64,000 nt of DNA from Lytechinus pictus (GCF_037042905.1 NC_087261.1:19855117-19919116), one strand, 5' to 3'; shown: positions 45,301-54,403, numbered from the stretch's first letter. Notes: a model not told the origin generated them from the letters alone. Numbers and translations are program-made.

Positions 45301-47363
45301 CATATCATCGCCGAGAGAATCTCCTTGGATTTCATGCGGTCTGCCTGACTCTGGCAAGACCTCGGCACGACCGAAAGAACTATCTATTAAGCCTGTTCTA
45401 ACAGGCAAAGCATCCTCACTATCCGAAATAGAACAATCATAATCATCATAGCGGCATTCATCACTCTCAGATAAATCAGAGACAGAGTCAGCATATAGAA
45501 GTTGACAATCATCTTGATAATCATCACTTACATCCAAATACTCTGACCAAACTGATTTGGAAGAAGTCAAGCAATTTTGTGTACTGATACTTCTTTCAGA
45601 CTTTTTCAAGAATGAGCACTCACTTTTGTTATGACTACAATTATATTTAGATACTGAATAGGAGGGATTGTCACAAGTAGGTCCAACGTTTGAGCAAGAA
45701 CTAGATCTGTATCCAACACTATTTGTGTTATGTGTACTAGCTTTATGACTGTCTTGATTATGTACTGTACAATGTAAAACCCTACTTGCTCTAGGAAAGG
45801 AATGAGAAGGGTCTTCAATGACAGACTCATCATGATCAAAACAATATTCATCATCACATGCATAATCATCATTGTTTAAATCATACAAATCAAGAATGTC
45901 ACAATCACTCACAATCATATAATTTTCTTTCTCTCTTCCGATTTGGATTAATGTTGAATTATCATTAATAATTTGTTCATGTTGGTTATGTTTAGTGTAG
46001 TAGCCTCTCTCTTGGGCATGATACTGGCGGCCGCTCTCTCGGGCCTGTGGAAGGTACCGGTACATGTACCGGGGATAAGCCATCGTAAAAGGCTATGTGT
46101 GGGGATGAGTGTTAGCCGTGGCGTGAGAAGACATGATTAACAACGAACTACAACTACCTATCACGAAAAATGATGCTTTTCGACCGAATGAACGCTAGGG
46201 TAGCAGTGGCCATCCTATTGTGTGGATAGACAGGGATCGAACCTGCTGCCACCACGACAATAAAGGAATGACACTTCACTCACAATAGTTGAATAATTGT
46301 ACCTTAATTTATTAGGCAGCTCATGACTTCAACCGCGGCGCCGTCAAGGGGCGAATTACCATCGTTGCATTGGCACTGAAACCAATCCACCACAAGGTGG
46401 CGCTATAGCACAAACAACAAACATTGGCGAATAGTAAATTAGCAATAGAAAATTTGCAGTTGATTGCAAATATTTTCTTGCATCAACATCTTGGTCAGGC
46501 TATGAACTTTACAGTAGGCCTATAGCCCACACCCATGCGTGGGGAAGAACTTTTATAAGAAAATACATGTAACTCTATCAAAGATAGACAGTGCATAATC
46601 TCTGAAGCCTTCTGGGCATTCGTGTGTCGATACAACTTAAATATATAGTACCAAAGGAAGAGTGTTCTTGTGACACAAAACTTTTTCGTTTTCTAAAGTT
46701 TGGGGAGTAAAAATGGCCATAAAGTATTGCACAGGCACAAAAAAGGGGAAAGTATGGATATGAAATTACTGTAATTCTTAATATGAAGTTTGCATAATTA
46801 TTTATTACTATATTAGTTTCATTCAATAAATTGTGATAAGATCCTGTATTTTCATATGAATAATGAATAACACATAACCTCTTCAGACATTGATCTTCAA
46901 AATGGAAGCCAATTCTCCTCATACTATTAAAGTGCTCCCCAGTGCTTTATGCTTTACATTGACAAAGTTCAAAGGGCCTGAAAACGTGGTCACGTATGGA
47001 TAATTTTTCTCACTATAGAACATCGATGTCATCTTTTATAATTCAGGCCTATACATAACCAATTATTTATCCTTGTTCCGACAGTTACCAAAGAGAACGG
47101 ATATCATCCACACGCTATCCAAGCTGTTCCGCCCCCACGAACCGGAGTACCGATTCTACCCCCATTGTCCCAGCTGCTCACGGGTCCAGATGACGTACCT
47201 TGGTGCGATGGCCAACCAGCGCACCACCGACCTCACCAAGGGGCGCGTCGTACGGATGGATTTCAATCATATCGTCACGCATGCCATGTCGTTAAGACTC
47301 TATCACCTCTATCTACCTTTTCCTGTGGTTCTGGCTGCTGCGTACAATGCATGTGCGGGATAA
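36103..47363 (+). CDS. Multi-pass membrane protein with C-terminal HNH-like zinc module (5 exons)
   Basis: Exons: 36103-36312, 38387-38516, 38804-38932, 40030-40226, 47085-47363. They join exactly (945 nt, 314 residues plus stop). Hydrophobic segments lie at about 49-70 (FGCMVSWGLGCIVFPLCLGV), 80-108, 125-142, 160-172 and near the C-terminus (LYLPFPVVLAAAYNA). Exons 4-5 carry HGCHTCGKRW, FIADHQPP and YPHCPSCSRVQ. This CxxC...DH...CxxC order is that of treble-clef HNH (beta-beta-alpha-metal) domains. Function unknown; I do not recognise a named orthologue. A membrane-tethered zinc or nuclease-like protein is the inference, and the HNH catalytic Asn/His set is not fully identified. The start is the first ATG after a good acceptor. 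An upstream noncoding exon is likely. Confidence 0.8.
36329..36497. mobile_element. MITE-like inverted repeat (GGTGTTTCATGAAAGTTG family)
   Basis: Left end GGTGTTTCATGAAAGTTGTC, right end GACAACTTTCATGATA-like (stored as CAACTTTCATGATATGG). Begins 16 bp after the exon donor, in intron 1. Confidence 0.6.
37001..37025. repeat. Poly-C tract
   Basis: Run of Cs after a poly-G run, possibly a remnant hAT-like end. Confidence 0.7.
37556..38109. repeat. Perfect palindrome: two identical 264-bp arms, 26-bp spacer (Penelope-like termini)
   Basis: 37556-37819 and 37846-38109 are exact reverse complements by eye over 264 nt. Arm sequence includes CCCGAAACGTCGAG, followed by a Ser/Leu-coding stretch and ACTACTTTCAAGAAAGAATA, as in Penelope-like element termini. 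ATGTTAAAGTTTGC occurs just before the left arm and about 40 bp after the right arm. In intron 1 of the membrane-HNH gene. Mirror-image open frames on both strands result from the palindrome and are not genes. Confidence 0.88.
37837..37877 (+). ncRNA. Candidate hammerhead ribozyme (Penelope-type minimal motif)
   Basis: Order ACTC-CTGAAGA-[helix II about 19 nt]-GAAAC-GTC-GAGT. ACTC pairs with GAGT as helix I. Helix II (GGACAG/CTGCCC) has one mismatch and a UCAAC loop. Cleavage would follow GTC at 37873. Helix III is minimal, as in Penelope-like retroelement hammerheads. Motif-based call. Confidence 0.5.
38387..38516 (+). CDS. Membrane-HNH gene exon 2: second TM region
   Basis: Encodes IGVFKPLSVTSSHLLAPAIG and a hydrophobic VAVSGVASSITVFAAY. 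Phase 0 in, phase 1 out. Acceptor TTTTTAG, donor GTAAGA. Confidence 0.75.
38804..38932 (+). CDS. Membrane-HNH gene exon 3
   Basis: 43 codons, phase 1-1: VSESRELDMRFTDLVCYGLG and onward to ILKP. Acceptor CTCGACAG after a long T tract, donor GTATAA (weak at +3 to +6). Confidence 0.7.
39000..39180 (-). mobile_element. LINE 3' end (minus strand)
   Basis: Read on the minus strand: GGGACCCTGCTTACAAGCAC, then TTAAGGGTATCCCTCC, then an AT-rich section and an AAATTGAAATTGAAAATTG tail. Resembles the hairpin-plus-pentamer 3' ends at 5.7 and 23.2 kb. In intron 3. Confidence 0.6.
39238..39420 (-). mobile_element. LINE 3' tail remnant (minus strand)
   Basis: Minus-strand AAATAAATTGAATTGAAAAA tail with A/T-rich 3' UTR-like sequence. 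Too short to classify. Confidence 0.4.
40030..40226 (+). CDS. Membrane-HNH gene exon 4: first half of zinc module
   Basis: Phase 1 in, 0 out. KRGIPATKNYASSGKKATLA precedes GSRHGCHTCGKRW and SFIADHQPP. Cys pair 1 and the Asp-His are here. Acceptor TTGTGCAG, donor GTAAGC. Confidence 0.85.
40310..40650 (-). repeat. tRNA-derived SINE (minus strand)
   Basis: The minus strand starts GAGAGCGTTGTTGGCTCAGT (A box TTGGCTCAGTCGG) and has GTGGGTTCGAGTCC (B box). A long body with TAGGACGTTAAATGGAGGCC follows. In intron 4 of the membrane-HNH gene. Confidence 0.8.
41497..41671 (-). repeat. 3' LTR (175 bp)
   Basis: Left-hand copy. Contains TAATTTATTAGGC and a GCGGCGCCGTC block. A minus-strand AATAAA-type signal is not obvious. 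Confidence 0.88.
41672..43749 (-). other. Noncoding 3' half of the LTR element
   Basis: About 2.1 kb, A-rich on the + strand. No frame on either strand has polymerase motifs. The purine tract for plus-strand priming is at its left edge. Confidence 0.6.
43750..46083 (-). CDS. LTR-element protein, 777 aa, retropepsin-like segment lacking the catalytic Asp
   Basis: Single open frame. Residues 1-300 are acidic, Ser/Tyr/Asp-rich and low complexity. Residues about 300-400 follow the retropepsin pattern: KLVSGSPQNLIG where D-T/S-G is expected, FEAYVVDSPL, and AGIPFIELHDITIRPAKH as in Gypsy-type proteases. The catalytic Asp is Val, so proteolysis is unlikely. C-terminal to this are two tandem arrays: about four 18-residue units with SGGTEKLQ-like cores (44640-44830) and four 26-residue units with DPPGRPPDVRKG cores (43951-44262). 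No zinc knuckle or RT. The role is probably structural (Gag-like) by position; this is an inference. Confidence 0.75.
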   Translation of the reverse strand: MAYPRYMYRYLPQARESGRQYHAQERGYYTKHNQHEQIINDNSTLIQIGREKENYMIVSDCDILDLYDLNNDDYACDDEYCFDHDESVIEDPSHSFPRASRVLHCTVHNQDSHKASTHNTNSVGYRSSSCSNVGPTCDNPSYSVSKYNCSHNKSECSFLKKSERSISTQNCLTSSKSVWSEYLDVSDDYQDDCQLLYADSVSDLSESDECRYDDYDCSISDSEDALPVRTGLIDSSFGRAEVLPESGRPHEIQGDSLGDDMSDSSELREYHSKVTHSPQFSVASLSSPSPSVNLFHGQKLVQVKLVSGSPQNLIGLSSVQSLGAVIRPTDTLRSVCYANRSLRLPVIGTTSLTLSRNGEHLLFEAYVVDSPLIQVHAGIPFIELHDITIRPAKHRITIGDGPSYTYGPDASLSIRNINSHDHISDMPSGTEKLQHAPSVPLISGCDEKLPLTPSIVPRMSGGTDELPHVPPVVPHMPGGMETLQYVPSVITPLCDPSPSGTAFIKVINSSSVDLVTATQNDVAACQQLQSELVSVPDYDVKLTTSGPAVDIVIDTQPNLTHANLLSKAECLQNTDFDKFSLATISNSNPVVMDSPLIGECLVPCYQHCDPTYDGLTTEVMDPPGRSPDVRKGCSIPTRDGLTTEVTDPPGRPRNVRKGCSIPTSEGLTTEVMDPPGRPPDVRKGRSIPTHDDLTTVVIDPPGPPPDVGNRLYAPFVSVTGFYNPSHGTVLLAFRHRVHRTSPASIAPPSEQRPGPSTFWLSIGPPPGRPPDIDSRYH
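43951..44262 (-). repeat. Four tandem 78-bp units inside the LTR-element ORF
   Basis: In-frame repeats encoding about 26 residues each with DGLTTEV, DPPGRPPDVRKG and SIPT, with few differences between units. Confidence 0.85.
46230..46254 (-). promoter_or_regulatory. Candidate primer binding site of the LTR element
   Basis: Minus strand TGGTGGCAGCAGGTTCGATC, starting directly after the LTR with TGG as expected. The matching tRNA was not identified; GGTTCGATCCC also reads as a B-box/T-arm. Confidence 0.5.
46255..46429 (-). repeat. 5' LTR (175 bp)
   Basis: Right-hand copy, identical to 41497-41671. It would hold the promoter for minus-strand transcription. Confidence 0.88.
47085..47363 (+). 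CDS. Membrane-HNH gene exon 5: second half of zinc module and C-terminal hydrophobic segment
   Basis: Phase 0. Begins LPKRTDIIHTLSKLFRPHEP. It has RFYPHCPSCSRVQMTYLG (Cys pair 2) and ends LYLPFPVVLAAAYNACAG, stop TAA 47361-47363. Acceptor CCGACAG. Confidence 0.85.
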   Translation, partial: LPKRTDIIHTLSKLFRPHEPEYRFYPHCPSCSRVQMTYLGAMANQRTTDLTKGRVVRMDFNHIVTHAMSLRLYHLYLPFPVVLAAAYNACAG

Positions 47364-47509
47364 AGGGTCATTAAGACAGGGCGTGACAATACTCTGCAAT
47401 CGTTTTTTTTTTAATGTGAATAGTGTTACGGTCATCTTACATTCCAATTTACAAAAGTGTAGTGAATTTCCCTCCCCTTCTTTTTTCATTCATTGTGAAA
47501 GTGGGGGGT

Positions 47510-47775
47510 GTTTCACAAAGATTTAAGTGTGACTTAGAGGGTATTGCAAGAAAATATCTGAAATCAATTGCAAATATTCTGTTGTAATTTTACAATTGAT
47601 AGATCAATTTTAGCTGTAGCAAATCAGATTACCCTACTTGTTTCAAGAAGGAGATTAGCAATTAATCGCGAATTTTTCATCAATTGCAGGACATATGATT
47701 GATTTAGGGACCGAAATATATTTGCAATTGATCGCAAGTTTTTTGCAACACCCCATTAGAGCCGCACTTAAATTT
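47510..47775. mobile_element. MITE-like repeat with nested GGGTATTGCAAGAAAA element
   Basis: Outer ends GTGTTTCACAAAGATTTAAG and GCCGCACTTAAATTT. Inner inverted ends GGGTATTGCAAGAAAATAT and GCAAGTTTTTTGCAACACCC with several CAATTGCAAATAT/ATTGATCGCAA motifs. A one-ended relative lies near 36653. Boundaries approximate. Confidence 0.5.
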
Positions 47776-49498
47776 CATTTGCGTGTGGTATATAGCACCT
47801 CACCGCATTGGTCGGACAATGAGCACAGGACGCGCATTATCTTGTATCCATCAATCAGATTACGCATTAAAGGGAATCCAACCCAAATAAAAGCTTGTTT
47901 TCTGGAGGATAAAGAAAAATCAGACAAGTTGATAGGTGGAAGTTTGGACAATATATCAGACAAACAGTAAGAAAGTTATAAATTTTTAAAAGTTGTACAC
48001 ATTGGTATTAATGGTAATCACTCTACACATGGAGACTTCAGATTGGCTGCATATGTGATGTAAGGCAAGGACTACGGTACTCTTCTATGTACTCCAATAC
48101 ATGAAATGGCTAAGATGTCATTTTATTCAAAAGTTTTACTTCAAATTGTATTTTTCTTTCATGAGGACATAAAACAATATACTACCTGGGTTATATTTAG
48201 ATTACTGCCCCAGCGGAATAGGTATTTAGGAGAAAACCACAAATCTCTGATAGTTAAGTACATGGCCTATGGAAAATGAGAAAATTGTAATTGCCCCTTG
48301 TCATAATTTACTTACCCAGTTGCCAATTTGAAATCTACATAGTCTTAGGGATCTCAGTTTTAAAACAGCCACAACTTTCTTATTGCTTGTCAGATTTCTT
48401 TCAAACTTTCACTATTCTGATTTATTTATTTTTCTCCATTCCAACACAACAATTTATGACCAGTGCTGGATTCCCCGTTCAAAGCAGATACGAATTAATA
48501 GCGCCATCTCGAGTCCACGACTTCTCATACCTGGCCAGTTCCCTGACCCATAATGCTAGTGTAGTCTAGTGATATAGACCCACTTGAATAACATGCTAAT
48601 TTACTACTATACAGCAATAATTATGTTACCAAGCAGCAAAACAGCTACTTTTCCTCTCAAAACATTTTAGTTTCTCTATGCAAATACAATTATAGGTCAA
48701 TTTATTCTTTGTAGTATTAGTAGATATCTGAAAACGTATATTTTAAGACTACTTATTTAAAACACACAGTCAATGAGAAACCACACACAGTTCACTCCCC
48801 CTTTAAATAGCATGTGCATGTTGGCATTTAAGCACGACTCTCAGTCACACTTAACTCTTGGTGAAACACCCACCCCCCCCCCCCCCCCCCCCCCCCCCGG
48901 GGTAACTTTTGTCTAAAGTCAAGTCTGTTGGGACCACCAAACTTTGATTGACTTTTTCAAGATAAATTTGACCCAGAAGTGGTATACATCTGACCAGATA
49001 CTCCCAAACCAACAATAAGTCGCCAGGGAATGTTCTCTGTAAATAGCTAAGATACTAATCTGGTCTCCAAAAAGCAAAAATTAGAAAATAATAATTCTTC
49101 TCCATACTGTAAAAATTTGAAGTTGTTACGTTGAATGAAAGAAAAGATACAAGGGGTTCTTTGACACCATTTTTCAAACTACTTGTAAGTTTCACCAAGA
49201 TTGCACGGTGTGCACATCTCATGCTTGAGCGAACCCCAAATTTCAAACCCTTTTTATACCCCCGCCAAACGAAGTTTGAAGGGGTATAGGAATCAGGGTA
49301 AGGTCAGTCGGTCCATTGCAAATCAATTTTTAACCAATTATGATATTGGAACACACATTGGTGTTCAGTGAAAGATGTGCAAGACACATTTTTTGCATGT
49401 TTTGGATTTTGGAAATTGTGTTGCTATGGTAACAGTATATTATGGCAAAAATTAGGTAAATGTCTTGCATTTAAAGTTTAAGCTACTTCATTTCTTTA
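47776..49498. other. Intergenic repeats, no gene seen
   Basis: Includes a poly-C run at 48871-48898 and a dispersed repeat CCCCCGCCAAACGAAGTTTG near 49260. No conserved exon. Confidence 0.4.
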
Positions 49499-50036
49499 AA
49501 GGTCAAGTCCAACTCAGAAAAATGTTGATTTGAATCAATAGAGAGAAATCAGACAAGCATAATGCTGAAAATTTCATCAAAATCGGATGTAAAATTAGAA
49601 AGTTATGACATTTTAAAGTTTCGCTTTTTTTCACAAAAAAGTTATATGAATGAGTCAGTTACATGCAAATGAGAGAGTCGATGATGTCGCTCACTCACTA
49701 TTTCTTTTGTTTTTTATTGTTTGAATTATACAATATTTCAATTTTTACGGATTTGACAATGAGGACAAACTTGACTGAACCATAAAATGTTAAACAATGG
49801 TAATTCCACATGTTCAGGGAGAAATAAAACTTTGTTTCACGGGACAATGGGGAGAAAATTAGACTATTTTGTATTTCATATAATAAAATACAAAAGAAAT
49901 AGTGAGTGATGTCATCAGTTCCCAGCCGAGATGTGCATATAACTGTTTTGTGAAATGAAGCAAAAGTTTTAAATGTCATAACTTTCTTATTTTACATCCG
50001 ATTTTGATGAAATTTTCAGCGTTATGCTTGTTCATG
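49499..50036. mobile_element. MITE copy (AGGTCAAGTCCA family), right end missing
   Basis: Starts AAAGGTCAAGTCCAACTC. GAAAATTTCATCAAAATCGG on the left pairs with CCGATTTTGATGAAATTTTC on the right. The terminal GGGGTGGACTTG of the complete copy (59098-59456) is absent here. Confidence 0.65.
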
Positions 50037-50039
50037 TGT

Positions 50040-51850
50040 TGGAAATTTTTTTTGCTACGGCAACCATGTAGTATAATCCAGGAAAACTCTTTCCAAATCA
50101 AATTACTTCCCCAGTTTATTGCTAGTGCTCATGAGAGTTGGCACCAACATTGGTCTTTGGGTAAAAACATGCAATTCCCTTTTCCAAAAATGTTTAAAAT
50201 TGTGTTGCCATAGTAACAGCATGTTCTTGCCAAAAACTCAGTAAAATTACTTCCCTTTTTTGTCATGGTAATGGAATAGGGTGGGGTATTAATCACCTTC
50301 AGTGATTTTTTCTAGTTTCTCCTAATTCTAAGAGGCTCTTGCTGAATTTCCTCTGCATTTAAACAAGTATATATCATTTTAAAGCTTAAAAAGTGTCATT
50401 TTATGCTCAATTAAAATCTTAATATTACGTTTGGGTGAATTATTGTTGGTTTGTGTATGTGCTGGTCACGTATAACACATGATTTGCATACTCTGGTTTT
50501 AAAATTTTGTTTCAACCTTGGTGACTGGGTTTTATAGTTATGTAAGATTTGTCTCTATTGCAGTTCATTACAAAATTATATGAACATGTATGTTGTAAAA
50601 TCGTTATGGTCTATGTGGATGAAAGGAACTAAAGTTGAAAGGTTTGATGGATGTAATATCATTTTTGTTGGGGTCCCAGACTAGGCCCTATCCCAAACAA
50701 AAACACCAAAAATAATGCATTATACCCAGGCATTTTACCCCCTTTTTGGTATGAAAACTGGTAGCAAGAATGGAAAGGGCTCAAAACATCATTATATCGG
50801 GGAACACGTCCATATAAGGTGGGGGAAGGAGGCACATACCCCCTTCCCCCCCCCCCCCTCCCCCTCCATACATTTATTTGGGTTCCTATTTTACTATCAC
50901 TGCCTTATTTCATTATAAAAATTTGTACATACAAATTTACATAGTCTAGTGCATATATTAAACATAACTTTTTATCATATTTGTCAAATAAATTATGAAT
51001 GATACTTAATTCCCTGTTTTAATTGGCCTATATTGTATGTGGATATCTGCCTTTATACTGCCATTGCTGTGATAACTTTGATACAGTAAAATTTACAAAC
51101 ATCAAAGAGTTGATGAGAGAGGAAGAACATGAAAGAAGGTAGTGAGCATTAGGAAAAAATCAGAGGAAAATTCACTCTGACACTAAGTTGAGTAAAAGAA
51201 AGAAAGAGGGAGAGAGAGAATTTAAGAAAGAATGAATGAAAGAAAGAAGTGGATGAATGAAAGAAATAAAGTTAGAGAGGAAAGGAAATTAAGAAAAAAT
51301 AAGATTTAAAAAAAAAATCCAAAAGTTTTTTTCCTCAATCTTCTTACAAACAAAGCGAAAATGAATATAGAGCAGTCAGTAAGTAGTCCCAGAATCTTGA
51401 AAAGTGCCTGTTGAAATTGAAGATGTAGACCCTAATTTTTTTTATAGCTCACTAAAGAGTAAAACTAAACTGCGTAAAATGTTGGAGTGACAAAAAAGTT
51501 CATATGTTGAGTGCCAAGATGCATCACAATGAAACTAGGCCTATTTGTTGAAGATTTTTTATCGGAACTTGGTTGATTTAGTTGTTCTATAGAAATGAGA
51601 ATTTATTTGCCAAGACACAAGACGTGTTCTCATTATTATCAACATTACATTTGTTTCATAGGTAAAAAAACTGGATCAAAAATAAAGGACATCAGACATA
51701 CACTTTAATTGTATAATGGCAAGACTAAAGAAACAAAACCATTTTGTCCGGTCCCTAGCTATTGGGGGATTTGTCTATTTTCAGTGTGGGGTGATTTATG
51801 GATAATTAATCCTTTCATTTTTTTGGGGGGGTGGTTTTGTTTATTGTAAT
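50040..51850. other. No gene seen
   Basis: AT-rich, with a poly-C run near 50845 and an AG-rich GAAAGAAAGA patch at 51190-51300. Confidence 0.4.
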
Positions 51851-51859
51851 TGTTATGGA

Positions 51860-52030
51860 CAGTGCGTTTTACTCTCTACTTGAACTACGTAAAGTGTTGA
51901 CGCCCTCTACGTTAGATCGATCGAGTGCGCTCCAAATTGACTTCTGCTACATTCAATCAACGCAAACCTTCTTTCCGATCTAAAGCTATTTTACCTTCGT
52001 TGTATCGGATCTCATTGAATTTTTCAAGAG
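51860..52030 (+). promoter_or_regulatory. Promoter/noncoding first exon candidate of the piggyBac-derived gene
   Basis: The sequence becomes CpG-richer. CAAGAG/GTAAGATGG gives a good donor at 52031 and the motif AAGATGGCG resembles YY1-type core promoter elements. An 850-nt 5' UTR intron to the acceptor at 52878-52879 is inferred. Confidence 0.4.
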
Positions 52031-52885
52031 GTAAGATGGCGCTCAAATTTAGGATAAGATTTTTCAAAATGTTCTTGTTTAAAAAAACGGCGCGGCAAAG
52101 CAATGTCGAGTGACGGGACGTCTGTGGACTGCACGTGCAGTGTTCCCTACACCGTTTCGCAGGGGTCTGGTCGGGCAGCGAAGCCGCAGCCGCAGGTGGT
52201 GGGCGCGGCGCTGGGTCGTGGTCGGTGTGCATGCAGAGACTCTGGCCAGAGTCAGAGATTGGCGTTGACTGTTGTCATCAATTCGTCAGTGATTTTAGTA
52301 ATCGGCTCAAACCTAATTTTTTGTCAAATTTTTTCATAACTTTTTTTTGCATATTCTGGTCGAAAGCTTGTGATTCACTCCATTTAATTACCAGATTTCA
52401 GATCAAAGTTTGTATTATTTAATTTTAAAGAATATAGATCTAACGACTAACGTTAGTCTTCTAGGCCTAGATCTAACTTCTAAGTTATGACATTGTTATA
52501 GAGTGATTAGAGTCTATAGACTCTAAAATGTTAAACTGTTATGAACCGGCTCAAACCGGGAAACCCCTCTGATTCTGCGCGGATGTGGTTTGTGCAGCTC
52601 TAACTAAGACTAAAAATCATTGGCGTTGAATGAATGTGAGATCCATTTTATATCAAATTAAATTAGGACTCAATTATCTCTGTTAAAGTCAGTGAGAAAA
52701 CCCCTCAAGTCACTTAGACCTATGTTTTGCTAGATTCTTTAGCTCAGTAAAGTACTGAAACTTCTGAGAGTATTTATTTTGTTTCCCCATTTTCTGTACG
52801 TAGGACCAGTGCATACACCTTTAATTCTAATATCACATCATTCAAAACTTACCACAGTATAAATTTCATATTTTTCCAGAATAGG

Positions 52886-54403
52886 ATGGAGAATGCTTTT
52901 CCTGGATTTATGATGGATGACTGTGAGGATGGCAAATATCTTGATGACAAGAACTTTGAGCCAGAGGCCTTTCCTCCTATTGAAGATGACTGCATGCATT
53001 GTTTTGACTACATAGATACCGGTTTAGATGTTGACGATGATGATGAGGATGGAATGGAAGATGCTTCTGAGGATGGTGCTTCTGAGCAATGGTCAAAGGA
53101 GCTCCACAGTTACAAGCCAGGAGACTTCGACGGTCCTACCCCTGGACCAACAAGAACCCTTGAGGCTGCAGCCAATGAGCTGGACTTCTTCTACTTGATG
53201 TTTCCTCCTTCGTTGATTGAGCATCTAACCCAAGAGACGAATCAATTTGCTGAGCAGCAGCGTATCACCAACCCTGACATTCCAAGTTGGAAACCATTGT
53301 CAGTAGACGAAATGAAGGTCTTTCTTGGAATGCGGATCTTCATGAGTATCCCTTTCCCGCATGAGCTAGCTCTCTGGGATTCGTCCAACCCTCTTGGTAC
53401 AATTTGTATGGCAGATGTAATGAGTATGGAACGCTTCAGGGATATCAGTGTGAACTTTTGTGTCAATGATGAAAAGAAGCAACCTCCTGAAGGGGATGCC
53501 AACTATGATAAATTGTATGAAGTTAGACCAGTGATAAATGAAGTCTTAGCCAAATGTTTGATGGAGTATAACTCTCATCAAAGCTGCTTGATTCATGCCT
53601 CCCATATATCAGACAATCCTGGATTTATTCGCCGCTGGAAACCGTTTAACATGGAAGTATTGATGAGGTCGGACTCTGTAAGTGGATACTGCTGCGAGTT
53701 CTTGGTGTACGTCGGAGAGGTGAACCATGAAAATGAGGATGATGAGCCTCAGCCTGAAAAGAGGTTTCCATCACGGATGGTCTTGGAGCTGTGCCAAAAG
53801 CTCAAAGGACTCAACCATATCATCACCATGAGTAGTTACTTCACCTCACCTAAGCTTATCAAGACACTACTCAGCATGGACATCCTGGCCCGTGGTACAG
53901 TTACCAGGAAACTCAAAGGGTTTCCAAACACCCTTCTCTCTCAGACTCGTGTCGTAAAGCAAGGCGAATCCGCTGTTGCCCAGCAAGGCAGCACGTCTGC
54001 TTATGCCTATGCCTGGCAGAACCGGGATGTGATCAATCTCATATCCACGGCAGATGACCCAACAGCTGTGTCATCACTTGAGTGGGAGCGTCGTGGAAAG
54101 AAAAGGGCAGTTCCCTATCCTGGTGTCCTAAAAGAGTACAACAAGTGCATGGGTAGAATGGAAAAGCTAGATAGGTCAAGAATAGAGTGTTCCACAGCAA
54201 GAGTAAGTTCTCGGTGGTGGGTCTACCTCTTCTGGTGCGTGTTCGACATTGCCATTTTGAATGCATTCGTCTTGATGAGAGATTCCAAGGCCCACCAGAG
54301 ATCTGCTCCAAATGGGAAGCGTAAGACCCTGAAAATGTTCAAATTCCGACAGAATCTGAGCAAGCAGCTCATGTATCATAAAGAACATGTGGGTGAGAAA
54401 TAA
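52886..54403 (+). CDS. piggyBac transposase-derived protein, 505 aa, catalytic residues lost
   Basis: One uninterrupted frame. Residues 1-85 are acidic, and the DDE_Tnp_1_7-like fold runs from about 88 to 470. Family landmarks: TLEAAANELDFFYLMFPP, KVFLGMRIFMSI, VRPVINEVL, SGYCCEFLVYVG, SSYFTSPKLI, GTVTRKLKGFP, RVSSRWWVYLFWCVFDIAILNA. At the three catalytic Asp positions the usual SIDE, DNFFTS and W-x-D are replaced by LIHA-like, SSYFTS and WQN. MGGVD has become MGRME, and the C-terminal Cys-rich domain is missing. An acceptor (TTTTTCCAG, AG at 52878-52879) lies just before the ATG. The intact ORF with lost catalysis points to a domesticated host gene of unknown function, DNA-binding at most. 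Confidence 0.85.
   Translation: MENAFPGFMMDDCEDGKYLDDKNFEPEAFPPIEDDCMHCFDYIDTGLDVDDDDEDGMEDASEDGASEQWSKELHSYKPGDFDGPTPGPTRTLEAAANELDFFYLMFPPSLIEHLTQETNQFAEQQRITNPDIPSWKPLSVDEMKVFLGMRIFMSIPFPHELALWDSSNPLGTICMADVMSMERFRDISVNFCVNDEKKQPPEGDANYDKLYEVRPVINEVLAKCLMEYNSHQSCLIHASHISDNPGFIRRWKPFNMEVLMRSDSVSGYCCEFLVYVGEVNHENEDDEPQPEKRFPSRMVLELCQKLKGLNHIITMSSYFTSPKLIKTLLSMDILARGTVTRKLKGFPNTLLSQTRVVKQGESAVAQQGSTSAYAYAWQNRDVINLISTADDPTAVSSLEWERRGKKRAVPYPGVLKEYNKCMGRMEKLDRSRIECSTARVSSRWWVYLFWCVFDIAILNAFVLMRDSKAHQRSAPNGKRKTLKMFKFRQNLSKQLMYHKEHVGEK

Larger units (their letters stand above)
41497..46429 (-). mobile_element. LTR retroelement, 4.9 kb, identical 175-bp LTRs, no reverse transcriptase found
   Basis: Direct repeats at 41497-41671 and 46255-46429 are identical by eye. 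On the minus strand a TGG-starting primer-site candidate (TGGTGGCAGCAGGTTCGATC) abuts the 5' LTR, and a purine tract (GGAAGGGAAAAAGAC) lies about 10 nt before the 3' LTR. There is one ORF (43750-46083) and about 2 kb of AT-rich noncoding DNA. No RT, RNase H or integrase was seen, so it would depend on a partner element. The LTR ends are not the usual TG/CA. AAT flanks both sides (3 bp, weak). It lies in intron 4 of the membrane-HNH gene. Confidence 0.88.

Noticed and set aside
43761-45442. Plus-strand and alternate minus-strand open frames across the LTR-element ORF
   Set aside because: Shadows of the 777-codon minus-strand frame, kept open by its tandem repeats.
52103-52339. Upstream open frame starting MSSDGTSVDC as an N-terminal exon of the piggyBac-derived gene
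   Set aside because: It overlaps the CpG-richer promoter/intron region and no donor in a compatible phase joins it to the acceptor at 52878-52879.
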